NCBI RefSeq assembly: GCF_000224145.3 | Contig: NW_004190502.1 | Coordinates: 48,117-112,116, forward strand | Direction of reading: 5' to 3' | Source: Ciona intestinalis | Lineage: Eukaryota > Chordata > Ascidiacea > Phlebobranchia > Cionidae | Length of the DNA stretch: 64,000 nucleotides | Part shown: positions 1-11,145 of the stretch, in pieces | How the letters are laid out: each line of letters begins with the position of its first letter | How positions within the stretch are numbered: the stretch's first letter is position 1 | Notes under the pieces: model-generated | What the model was told of the DNA's origin: nothing | The model's database searches: none | What the model saw: the letters and a program-made list of their open reading frames with translations, nothing else | Position numbers and translations under genes: made by a program

Positions 1-358
1 TAAAAAAAATAATAAATATAAATAAAATAAAACAGAGCTTAAAAATACTTATCATAAATAATTGAATCATTAAATATGATATCTATGTTAATAAATATGA
101 TATCTATGTTAGCAGCACACCACGCACTACGTGCATGAACCAATAAACGAAACAACAACGACAACAGCGACAAAAACTAAAGTTACGAGGTAATTAGCAT
201 TATGATGTCATATTCAATTGCTATTATCATGTTTTCTTATTATTTGTGATGTTTATTTATTCATAAAGTGTAGATAACTGGGGGAAACACTACCTACCCC
301 ACCACCCCATGATTGGTGCTTATATATAACAAATGCCTGTCATAGATACATCCACAAG

Positions 359-1869
359 GAAGGACAACAACAACCCGAGAAAATTGAGGAGGAATTTGAG
401 GGAAGGTTGACGCAGGAAGAACTCGCGCAACTTGCCGCTGATAGTGATAGAATAGAGGTAATAATATGCATTGTGATGTCATAATATATATTTTGATGTC
501 ATAATAATAATAGATGATAAATAGATATATATATTTCCGACTAGATAAATAAAAAAGTTACTTTATGTTAAGTCTTCATATAACACTCACTCGTGTCTCG
601 TCTAACATCTAAAACAATCCAATTCATATTACATCATAGTCACCATTATCCTAACATTATTACATCATAAACACCATTATTTTCACACAATCCATTTTAA
701 CAGTGTCAATCACCCTTGCAGGTAACGTTCGCGTGATATTTCAAGCATGTTTGTTATTGTAACTTTAAAATAAATATCTTTTTATTTTTGTTGGTTTTAA
801 ATATTCTAGATTTTGTGAATGCATGTTGTTTCAGTTCAATACAAACATGACTTATATAATATATTATAAATATATTACAAATGTATTCAATGTTATGTTT
901 GTATTAAAACTTACAAGAAAATGGGTATTTTCCGCATTTAAAAGTTGACGGTTGCCATTCAAGGATTGTGGGAGTTTGTATATGTTTTCTATGTTGCAAA
1001 AATATCTTTAGTTTTCCATCAGATTGTTGTAGATTGTTAACAAAGTGACAAACTTGATTACATTACGTAAAAGTTAAGAAAAGATCGACCAATGCACTCA
1101 TGTTACATCTATGATATCATCCATGGTTTTGTAATAATGACTTTCAATTCTCCATCACCAATATATATACATCCACCACGCACCCTAACAGTATGCGACA
1201 CCGCAGGTACAAGTGATATCGTACAACACCACACGAGGGACCTCATCCTCCGGCTACTTATCGGAGACCATGGCACCTGACGTGGCAACCGTCAACTTCC
1301 CGGGGTCGCCACACCACCGGACAACGAGCCCACACGGATACGTCGACACAAACGTACAAACGGACGTTTCACAGAATACGACCGTTTATACCGACGTGGA
1401 GGAAGCCAAGGACGGGGACAATGATGTAAGTGTGATGTCATTGATGATGTCATTAGTGATGTCATTATTTATGGGGTAGTTGCAAATTACAGGCCCCACA
1501 TACCCAACTATAGTTAGAATTGGAATTTTTTTAATTGCCTATTTATTAATTAAAACCTGGATTTTGATTGAAAATTAATTAAAAATCGTTTCTAGAATAA
1601 ATAAATAGATAGATAGTAAATATACCAGTTCCGTACACCTAATGCTTACGATAATGCAACTAAATCTGCCTAATATTTCAATTAACAATTTTTTTAAAAC
1701 CCAGATCCCAATTAATTACTGATTCAAAAGTTTCTAGAATATTGTGAACAGCATTATTACCTCACAGGTGACAACAATAACGAAGACGTATCGCACTATG
1801 ACGACAGAAAGACGACTTGAAACACAAACTGGAATGCAGCCGGTTGTGATGTCACAGAAGAAACAATAG
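359..1869 (+). CDS. 3' part of an unrecognised gene, three exons visible
   Basis: I read three phase-0 exons: 359..457, 1207..1425 and 1768..1869 (stop TAG). Acceptors end in ACAAG, CCGCAG and TCACAG; donors are GTAATA and GTAAGT. The first exon is acidic and Glu/Gln rich (EEFEGRLTQEEL), which suggests a helical linker. The second is Ser/Thr/Pro rich and looks disordered. The last is Thr/Arg rich (VTTITKTYRTMTTERRLE) and ends SQKKQ. A possible AATAAA lies at 2211. The 5' end is outside the window or not recognisable. I do not recognise the family; the TTITKTYRT tail recalls C-terminal regions of cytoskeletal adaptor proteins, but that is only an impression. Confidence 0.5.
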
Positions 1870-2793
1870 AACGATTGTTTACGGGAAATCCCCAACTGTA
1901 GAACTGCATTGTTTTGATTTATAGAGATTGTGACGTCATAATTGGTGTCTTGTTACAGTGAGGGTTCGCGAAGTTGTATATGACATCACAATGCGCTTAT
2001 TACGTCAGCACTTATTATTACACAACTAACACAAGATATTATGACGTAACTAACAAATTATTGTTTAACAATGGTGTTTATATGACGTCACTAACGCCCT
2101 TTATGATTAACATTCTAGTATCTGCATGACGCTTTACGGTCGGTTATGACGTAATAATGCGATGGATTGTTTAATTGTTACAACACAATGTGGAAAGATT
2201 GCTGTATTTAAATAAAATAAACACGTAATAATACTGCTGGATTTTGGAATTGCAAAGTGTCTGTGACGTAATAATGAGGTTATTCGTAACAATAGGTTTC
2301 ATTGTTGTGTATAAATATTCACACAAAAGTCTCCGTGACGTCATAACTTCGTGACGTCACACGTAGAATTCGACGCAACCGTTGTCAGCACACGACTTAG
2401 CAGCGCCACCGTCCGGTTGGTAATCTACAGAGTCAGGATCCGTTGTGTGGTGCCCGCTGTAGCAGTGACCTGGAAAGGGTAACGTTTACTTAAAAAACTT
2501 GGAATACGATAGCGAAGATTAAACTAATTAAAACAACGAAGAGAAGGGAATTGGCAGCAAAACGACAGTCGTTAAAACACGCTATGGGTAAAGGCATACC
2601 AAAGATCACCGGTTAAGACCGTGGCCACTATGACGCCAAAGCTCCATTAAAAGGAAGTTTACAAAACAAATTAACAAAAGATCGACAAATTGCATGTGTG
2701 TGCGTGCGTGTGCGTGCGTGCGTGTACGTGTGCGTGTGCGTGTGTACTGCATTTAAAACAATATCAAATTTTATTGCTTGATAACGATCTACA
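1870..2793. other. Intergenic, repeats and CRE-like palindromes
   Basis: No convincing gene. It holds several TGACGTCA or TGACGTAA copies (for example 2352..2359). A copy of the dispersed repeat containing 'ACAACGAAGAGAA...ACGACAGTCGTTAAAACAC' lies at about 2496..2600. A (TGTGCG)n-like microsatellite lies at about 2694..2748. Confidence 0.6.
2694..2748. repeat. GTGCGT microsatellite
   Basis: Alternating TGTG/TGCG dinucleotides run for about 55 bp and form a purine-pyrimidine alternating tract. Confidence 0.85.
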
Positions 2794-4140
2794 TTAACCC
2801 ATCACACCTGTCAGTATCGCGTTGGTCGATTCTTCATAGAAATCCATCTTTAGCAACCTGAACCCGGTGCTACAACAATGACACACGAAGTCTGCGCCTT
2901 CCTCATCTTGACCAACTTTGCTTACCATTAACTCGGGGTGGGGGAGGTGGCATCGACCTCTGTCGTCGGGGTTGTAGCTCTGTGGGGGTTTGACGTCATT
3001 AATGGATTGGTGACGTCATTAGTATGTGGGTGACGTCCTTATTACGGGATGGGATGTCATTAATACGTTGGAAAAATGTAAATTAAAAAAAATAATTATG
3101 TTTGTTTTTGAATACTCAGAGGTATAATAGGGGATTATGATGTCACCATATGGTTATGACGTAACAATGCTTACCTTATGACATCTAACGCAGTGTGACA
3201 TCACTGGCTTAGCTACATTAGCGGGAAATAGCGTCGACAGCGCTTTGATTATTTTCGGGTCTTTCGAATCCAGCTTATGACGTAACAATCGTTTTATTTC
3301 TTTCGCGTTCGCGTTATCGAAGAAATGTTCGATTCTCGCCGCGTCGTTCGTTAATTCTTCAACCCTGGCTTCCGGTTCCGAACCAACCGAGCTATCTACG
3401 TCATCAGTACGCAGGTTCTCGAAGTTGGGTATTACCCTACTTTTAGGTTCCGGGGCCTGGACAGTTTGAAAAATGACGTCATCACGCTTCCGGGGGTTTT
3501 CCCGTGGGTGGGTGTGGGGGACGTCACGATGACGCACAGGGTAGAATCCCTGGAGGGGACTTTCCGGTTTCGAGTAATGACTTCCGGTCATATTGTTTTT
3601 GACGTAATCGGCAGTGACGTAATCAGGAGTTACATGTAACGGGGTGAACAGGTTGTTGATGACGTCAGATGGGTCGCTGCTGCCGCTATGATGACGTTGT
3701 GCAACAGGGGTGAACGCTGATTTCCTCGATGCGTCACTTCCGTGTGGGGAGGGAGGGTAGAGGGCGGGGACTTTTATGGGGGTAAGGGGGTTTCCCGTGA
3801 GGGGTTTCTTTAAAATCCCCCTTTTCGAGGGTTCGTGGTTAAGGTGTAAAGGATCATAGTAACTATCTTCGTGTGTGACGTAACTATCTTCGTGTGTGAC
3901 GTAATATTCCTCTTTTGATGACGTAGGTGATGGCGTCATAGACGATGACGTCATTTCTCTTTTTTCCTTTGCGCGAATTCGCGAACTCATTGTTTTTCCG
4001 CTGTTACCGTCGTCGCTAGATGTCGTGGTGGAGTATCCGCTCTCTGTGACGTCATGAAACTTCACTTTCTTGTCTGTGACGTCATTATTATACTTTCTGC
4101 AATCTGATTGGCTAAACCGGTCAAGCATGAAACTATTCAT
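2794..4140 (-). CDS. Uncharacterised 383-aa protein with C-terminal Cys/His cluster
   Basis: There are two exons in transcript order, 4140..3175 (ATG start) and 2979..2794 (stop TAA). Donor is GTAAGC and acceptor CCCCCACAG, both phase 0, giving 322 + 61 residues. The first 250 residues are Ser/Thr/Pro rich and probably disordered, with two adjacent repeats of YVTHEDS. The end carries CVRCHK, then RCHLPHPEL, then VCHCCSTGF. The spacing C-x2-C ... C-H ... C-H-C-C looks like a zinc-binding module; zinc binding is inferred. An AATAAA on the minus strand follows the stop. A possible acceptor sits directly before the ATG (TTTTACAG|G), so an upstream non-coding exon or trans-splicing is possible. 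The coding exon itself contains many TGACGTCA motifs, read as DVI, DVT or VTS. The family is not recognised. Confidence 0.6.
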
Positions 4141-7100
4141 CCTGTAAAATAAAACTATGACGTCATAATGGAATGCGTTACCTCACAACCGATGATTGAC
4201 ACGTGATAAAGATCAGCTTGTTGCGGTTTAAACAAACATGGTTTGTGTCGTCATAATAAACTTTCGAAAACTAATTAAAAACTTCCTAGATATAAAACGT
4301 CACAATGCACCTTGAAACGTAACAATGCAACTAGCTGCGTAACAATGACTGAGCAAATGCAGCTTCGTGCAGAAACGCGACTTGCTTCTTTTTCGCGTCA
4401 ACCGCGATCCGAGGTAATCCGCGAATTAATTAAACGCTGCTACCATTGTCGCGTCATAGACGATAATTAAACATAAGAGAAGCCGCGATTCGCGGCATTA
4501 GCAATATTGTTTGTTGAAAATCTATATCTAATATATTAAAGCGGGGTAAGATGGGCAGCACAGATTGTCCCATATTTCCCGATCGTGTTTCTAACAATTA
4601 ACAACGCCTTTTATAATTGTAAAGATATTTTATAATTCTGTAAATCCGGTTTGTTTGGTGTCAATAAATGGGAAGATAAATTGGAATAAAACCATGAACC
4701 ATCTCCCCATAACCTGCTATATAGCTTTGTTTGCTACGTCATTATCACAAAACAAACAACAATCAACGATCGCGGTGTCGCGGTTGGTATGTGTGACGTC
4801 ACAGAGGCCTCAGATGTGGATATTCGAGAATTTATCAAATGTTAATTTTCGCGATCAAAGAAAATTGTAAGATGTAATTATATCGCGATGCGTGAGAAAA
4901 GTTAACCACATACGTCATCAAAGTAAAACCACATACGTCATCAACCTTATTTTTCCAATGAAACGCAGCATATTATGTTCAAAAATGGAAATTTTGTTTA
5001 AAACAAACTGACATTTTTTAAAACTTGTTCAAGTTTTGGAAGTTTCTGTAAAATTAAACCCTCAGGTATCAACGCAGGGAAACCACCCATGTTCACTTTT
5101 AATCTTTTAATCCCCAACCCATTGTTTACAAAACACGTCATAGAGCGGTTTGTGACGACACACCGCTACAACCTCATTAATGTTATCTTTATGTTTCCCC
5201 AACCCTCTAATGAGTTGATATATTATGTCTATGTTAATCACCAACCTGAGAAATTCCTGCGTAGATTTTTTGGAACGTTTTTTGTGAAATTCGGGGAAAA
5301 TTAACTAAAACTTTAAAATTAAAGAAAAATTATCGAGCCCATTACAATTTATAAAGAATCGTGAAAATAAAATGATTTAGAACATTATATTAATACGTTA
5401 AAATTTATTAAAATTCATGAAAAACGTTAGATTTTGTTAAATTTCTAAACTTTCGGATTTCGTTTAACTTTGCCCCCGGCCACGTCGAAATATAAGATTT
5501 CTATTTAATCCCCATGTTTGTTTATAGCGGGATAAAAAACAAACGACGAATTGCTCTCTTGTTTAACGCGGGAAAATGTTAATCCCATGTTACCATAGCA
5601 ACCATCGTTGCCGCCAAATGACCGGGTTAATCATGATTATCAGTGAAGCGAATCATATTTAACATAAGCGGGTGTAGATGGCATACGACATACAATATTA
5701 CAATTCGTATGGGTGAGGTCCTTGCCGGGGACCTGGGGTTAGGGTTGGCCCATTCCCCCAAAGTCACAAGCAGCAAATATTAAACAGTAACGAAAAACAC
5801 TACAAACATTGCGTTCACATAGCCAACTATAGGAACGACACAATCTATTTATATGGGTGAGGTTCTAAACTCCCAAAATCCAATAACATACACGAAGAAA
5901 CTCTATCTCAACCTTTAATGCCCTGAACAAATGATGTCATCGCCCGTGACGTCACAAATCATACGTCATCAAGTTATACGCCCCCAAACCAACTTTCGTC
6001 CAAGCCTCAAAACTTCAACTAAACCAAAACTTCTTGAAATCATCGATTTAACGAGCGTCCCTATTGTGACGTCACAGAGCCAACTGTTGGCGCATAATGA
6101 AACGCGTAGCGAGCAACGAGTGTGTATACAGTCGTGAATTTCAAACAAAAACCTCAATTATCCTCAAACAAACCCTCTTATGACGTCACAATGTAAATTA
6201 TCAGATCATTGGGTCGATATTAGGGGAGGTCCCTTAATTAGGAACAAGTTGCTGGTTTCAACACAAACATAATATATATTTGTGTGCGTATATTATATAT
6301 ACGTATCCTTCTATACATTTAATACGTCATCGCTAAAGATGGTTTCAGAATTTGAAACGAAACGCCGAAGTTGAAAATCGTAGCGTACGTATATGGGCTG
6401 TCATGTTTGTATTGAAACTTCTGGAAACCAGGAATTTATTTACTTTAACTAAAACCACACTCCTTATTCTACAGTAGATATAATGTCCGTATCATATTAA
6501 CTCAAGTAGATGCGGTATATACGTTGTTTAAATTAAAAATAACCAGAAACCCCATGTTTTACGCAACATACACAAATATTGCGAACATTCGTTGTTTTTA
6601 TAAAATAAGAACAAACCGGATGTGAAAGACCAACGCGATGTGTTTGTTACGTCACAATCCCGTGTATGATTAACGAACAATTGTGTTTATGACGAAACAA
6701 GTAAAACTATTGTACGATGATAGATGACATTATGACGTAACAATAGAACAATCACTAAACGTTTGATGACAAACCAGTGAAAAATAAACGAAGTTTTCGA
6801 GTAATCGATGTTTGAACAAAGGTTGAGGTCTAACAAGCCCGGACCGGTTGGTGGTTTCAACTCTACATTGGTTTTGCTGAGTTTGACAGCTTATGAACCA
6901 ACCCCAAGCCTTTGGGAATAAATATTAAACATAAAACACATAATTTTAAGAATGTTGCCGCAATATTAAAATATTACAAGTTTGGACGAGACAACAAAAT
7001 AGTTTAACAAGTTTAACAATTTTTTGCGGCCTGAACAATAATACAAGCATATATTCATAAAGCTAATCTTTGTCTGCGCAAAAAACAAAACAACATAAAT

Positions 7101-7751
7101 GTAAATCGAATGTGGCGACGACGTATTTACTTAATAATAAACATATCTTAAACTTCAAACTTTGCAACGCTTTTTAAACTTGTACGACGTTATACAACAA
7201 CTCGAGTTCGGGGGCAAACTTTAATAGTCAGCCGTGTTGCGAATCCCGACGAGTATTTTCACTTCCTAACCAACTTTCCATCGCTTTCAGCAGCTTAATC
7301 TACTCATACTTTATTACATATTTGATACTTCTCAACTTTTTATGGCGGACACCAATCTGAAACAACAACTGCCCGCACAAGTCCTTATTCGCATTATTTA
7401 ACAACGATTAATTAGTTACCGATCGTTAAAAAGTTAATTATCTTCAATTAGTTTGTATAAAGGTTACTGCATGATAAGTTAATAAAGTTCTGGCGATTTT
7501 CCGAAGTTACATTTCACGCAACTTTTGCATGCGATAAAAAGATTTAACTTTCACAATAACATCCAAAAGGGTTTGTGAACCACTGTAGAAGGCGACCCAA
7601 CTAAACTAAATGGTGACCCAGGGGTTGAGAAGATTTCAATAAATATTTTTCAACAACTGTTTAAAACTTATTCTAAATTTACTAAAATAACTTTCTGTAA
7701 AAATTAAATCTCTTTAACTCAGGGGACGCGGATTTAACAAGTTAAAAATTA

Positions 7752-7940
7752 ACTATCCGAATACAATAGCGAAGATCAAACAATTTATAACAACGAATTC
7801 AAGGAAATTAGCAGCAAAACGACAGTCGTAAAACACGCTATGAGTAAAAACTTCTTGACGAAAAATGTCAAATAAAAATGTGGCCGCTAAATCCAACATA
7901 CAATAAACTCACAGTGAGTTGTAGTTGATTAAAACAAGTT
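7752..7940 (+). repeat. Dispersed repeat, family C (CGAAGATCA...AACGACAGTCGTAAAACAC)
   Basis: This is one of several copies sharing 'GAATACAATAGCGAAGATCA', 'AACGAAT/GAGAATTAGCAGC', 'AAAACGACAGTCGT' and 'AAAACACGCTATGAGTAAAAA'. Others lie at about 2496..2600, 35955..36030, 39500..39710 and 61325..61420. Inverted copies lie at about 10085..10140, 21775..21830 and 33950..34020. The longest copies (here and 39500) extend the same way to 'GTGAGTTGTAGTTGATTAA'. No coding capacity was seen; it is a SINE or MITE of unknown class. Confidence 0.7.
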
Positions 7941-8218
7941 AATTAAACCCAAACCAAATACTATCAACTAAACACACAGCATAACTGACTGCTTGAAACT
8001 AAATCTACGCAAATCCAGTGTAAGCGACTCACAGGTGAAACTTCGAAGTTGAGAAATTAACCTCACCCAGCAAGATTACCACTCGCGCACATAATCACTA
8101 TCATCAACCACCAATAAGTTCGCGCTCGCGTCGCGTTACTATGTGACGTCACAGTGCAAATCGTGTTCGCAAACAAACAGATTTAAATAACAGAATGTGC
8201 TGTCTATGACTAAATATA

Positions 8219-8407
8219 GCAGGGTGGGGTAAGATTCCATGCTCCAATCTATTTTATTGTCTCATTTGGAAGTAAACAACGAATACTTAAAAAATTATAA
8301 AACCGTATCCCCACGACTCTAAAACAGCGTTGTTAATTGATAAAAACACAATTAGGAAATATTGGATATTATGCGCTAACGGTATCCATCTTACCCCAGC
8401 CGTACTA
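8219..8407. mobile_element. MITE family A copy (TIR GGGTGGGGTAAGAT)
   Basis: A 189-bp element starts with GGGTGGGGTAAGATTCCAT and ends with the near reverse complement ATCCATCTTACCCCAGCC. Internal blocks 'TTATAAAACCGTATCCCCACGA' and 'AACAGCGTTGTTAATTG' are shared with the other copies (8740, 18012, 19602, 43660, 61203). It has no ORF of its own; apparent ORFs here are artefacts. Confidence 0.75.
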
Positions 8408-8739
8408 TAACACAAGTCCCTGCTTATGACGAAACAATGTAACTTTTTAGGATTTTTAATTGTTCGCTCGTACAAATAATTATCAATTACAATCCAATTA
8501 TGACATCACAATAAACTATAGATGACAAAACAAATTATTTTTATCGCGATTTATTTTTAAAAATTTCCACTTTGAGGATGGGATTGAAATACTTTAGATC
8601 GGATTAGAGCAAGGAGCAATTATTCTCAATATGAGGTTTCCATGGAAACGGAGATCATCCGATTTTAATGAACATGTTTACGCAATATAGAAATCCTATA
8701 CATACAACTTCCGCCAGAAATCGCTGAACTGTTAGCACA

Positions 8740-8937
8740 GTAGGGTGGGGAAGATGGGACACCTTTTCATTCTGTTTTCTGTCCCATTTAATATTAAACA
8801 AAAAACATTCAAAGAAATATAAAACAGTATCCTCACGACTTCCATAGACCGTTGTTAATTGTTTAAAACACGATCGGGATATTTGGATATTATGTGCCAA
8901 AGATGTCCCATCTTCTCTCACCCTACTATATTTACAT
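8740..8937. mobile_element. MITE family A copy with intact TIRs
   Basis: Left end TAGGGTGGGGAAGATGGGAC and right end GTCCCATCTTCTCTCACCCTA are terminal inverted repeats of about 20 bp. The insertion is flanked by TA-rich sequence (target TA or TATA). It is non-coding. Confidence 0.8.
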
Positions 8938-9906
8938 TTAATTGAAATAAGCGAGGTCGCTACACCTAGCAGACAAACAACTCATATTCAAACTTTCACT
9001 AAACTTAATTATCCTCACATTGTACCACACGCCAACATTTAAATTCAAACTTTATTTTTGTTCGAATTTCTAGTGTTTGCTTTGCCGCTAAGTGGCACTC
9101 GAGAGGCTTTCTATTTTAAGTTTCAAAATGGCGGAAATTGAAATTCTAGAATTAATTGTTTACTCACAGTGGTTGGTTGTTTCGTCATAATGAGGTTTAT
9201 TGCATCTCGTTCCTAATTGGTTGACCTGGTTCTGGAATAAACAAACATAACCCATTGTTACGCAACAATAAAACATTGATGACGCATAATGCTTACCCTT
9301 ATGACATCACAGTTGACAATGGAATACATGCGGTGTTACGTCACAATGCTAAAAATAGCCTCAAACAATTGAAGCAGCCTTGATTAATATTTTAATTGTT
9401 TCCATGAAAGGATTGTAACGTCATAATTAACGGATAATACTTGAATGTGAGAAAATCTTTTCAAGAATCGCCGCGTCACGTTTGGTTATGACATCATAAT
9501 ATATTGTGACGTCATGTCAACATCCAGCTATAACTTTACTGGTGCTATGACTTCATCAAATCGTTTGTGACGTCATGAGCTACCACGTTGTAGCTTAACG
9601 GCGCCAACTAGCGGTTGGAAAGTACAGGAACCCTTCTCGACAGGCGGCGCTATTTATATTAACTATGCTGGGTCATCAACAGGCGTAACTTTAGGGGTGG
9701 CTGGGTTGTCATTTCACCCAGACTTTTAAACATGGGTGACATCATATGCAAGCCCAGTACTAAACTTAAACAACCTTTACCCCGTTGCTACGATGTTTTA
9801 CGAAGTGACTCCTCAAATTATAACGAAAGTAATTCTAATTGGTGAAGAATATTTTGTGATTTAAATGAAAAGTTTTAATTTATTCAAAGATAATGACGTC
9901 ACAAAG

Positions 9907-10820
9907 TTAATGATGGTCACTAGGTGGTGACGAACGCATCTTCTCCAACATGATGATACCGGCGAATAAAACGAACCCGGAAAACATCCCACGGGAAAAC
10001 GTCTGTGATGGAATATGGAAGAACATAATTTCAACTAATTGTAATATATATATCTGTTTTTATGATAAAAATATCATTTTGCTGCTAATTCCCTTCTCTT
10101 CGTTTTTATTAAATTTGATGTTTGCTATCGTATTCGAAAAGATAAAAAAGTTATGCCGTGGTATTTTATGTTTTGATTCACGAACATAGCGACCAAGATG
10201 TTCTTAAAAATATTTCCTCCCACGAAGTTGTTCTTGTAAATACAATTCCCATATTTAACCCCCACCCCACTCACCTTGGTAATTCGTGTGAATCGATCTG
10301 GAATCTTATATTGCCAAACCTCATTCCTCAACCATGGATCCTTCAATCCTTTCTCAGCCAACCGACGTTGGACATCTTCAAGTTGGGTGCCTTCCACTTT
10401 CCACTGGCTGGAATATTATACAACGATCACTGTTAGAAATCATCTCTAAACGACTCATCTGGTGTAAAAAATGTGGTGTGTTTCCGACGTTTTATTCGCT
10501 GGTGAAGTCTTGTCGAATGGCAGACGAAACATGGGAGATTCAACACGTTTTTATACAGATGAGCCGTTAAAAGATTATTTACATTATCCTTGGTAGCGAT
10601 CATCATTATTTATGATAATATAGTAATAACAATTCCTAAACAAAAACTAGGATTTAAACTATTTGGATGCCATCATATTTTGCAGTTTCTTTTGTAAAAC
10701 ACATATACCATATATTATTCTACATAGATATATTTAAAAGCAATTAACAAGTAAAATAATTAAGACTTACGACCAATGGGGCTTATATTTCTTCGGTATA
10801 TCTTCCCATTGAACGACCAT
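9907..10820 (-). CDS. NDUFB3: NADH dehydrogenase 1 beta subcomplex subunit 3 (complex I B12)
   Basis: Accessory subunit of mitochondrial complex I, a single-pass inner-membrane protein. Exons in transcript order are 10820..10771, 10407..10275 and 10002..9907, totalling 279 nt and 92 residues. Donors are GTAAGT and GTGAGT; acceptors are ATTCCAG and TCACAG. The signature [16 protein letters not shown]...[13 protein letters not shown] matches the conserved vertebrate NDUFB3 core (W-K-I-E-G-T...GLRDPWGRNEAW). The last exon supplies a hydrophobic helix ([11 protein letters not shown]) and a His-His C-terminus, as in the family. The length is close to the usual 98 residues. AATAAA on the minus strand lies at 9879..9884. 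A TTGCAG sits 9 nt upstream of the ATG and could be a trans-splice acceptor. Confidence 0.95.
10447..10570. mobile_element. MITE family D (TIR AACGRCTCATCTGG)
   Basis: The left end AAACGACTCATCTGGTGTAA and right end ATACAGATGAGCCGTTAAA are imperfect inverted repeats. A second copy at about 39926..40040 shares 'GGCAGACGAAAC', 'ACACGTTTTTAT' and the same ends. It lies in NDUFB3 intron 1 (minus strand) and is non-coding. Confidence 0.6.
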
Positions 10821-11145
10821 CTTAACTGTCTGCAACAATATATTATAAAAAGTTACGAATATTATATAATGTCTATGTTATGATTGTGGCAATAGAAAAC
10901 ATATAACATGGCTGTGCGGAATCAAGTTTTCATGGAAAGTTTGTCAGTTTATCAAATTATTAATTTTAAAACAAGAAATGTTATAGTTCGAGAACTTTCA
11001 CAAGCAACATAGAAATCATATATATATAACATGGCAGTGGGCCGTTTTGAAAAAATAACAGATTTTTATGAAAGGCTTTTCACATAGAAATCATAGAATT
11101 TCCATTTGCGTTAACTCCAACAGTTCGTTAACCCAAACATAGAAA

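Larger units (their letters stand above)
4141..9906. other. Long intergenic region, no confident gene
   Basis: Two coding-like islands exist. At 4345..4413 an ATG is followed by 23 codons and a possible GTAATC donor. At 5931..6137 an open frame reads RPQTNFRPSLKTST. I could not connect them. The rest is AT-rich intergenic sequence with MITEs at 8219..8407 and 8740..8937, a dispersed repeat at 7752..7940, and scattered intact TGACGTCA sites (6067, 6180, 8143, 9508, 9568, 9895). Candidate cis-regulatory DNA for neighbouring genes, but no element can be named. Confidence 0.5.

Noticed and set aside
2357..2469. Minus-strand frame reading HCYSGHHTTDPDSVDYQP with an acceptor and stop, exon-like
   Set aside because: No upstream donor fits, and a related sequence (GCGCCAACTAGCGGTTGG) occurs at 9600, so it may be a dispersed repeat and not an exon.
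4345..6137. Possible + strand gene joining an ATG exon at 4345..4413 to an ORF at 5931..6137
   Set aside because: No consistent acceptor or phase links them and no domain is visible.
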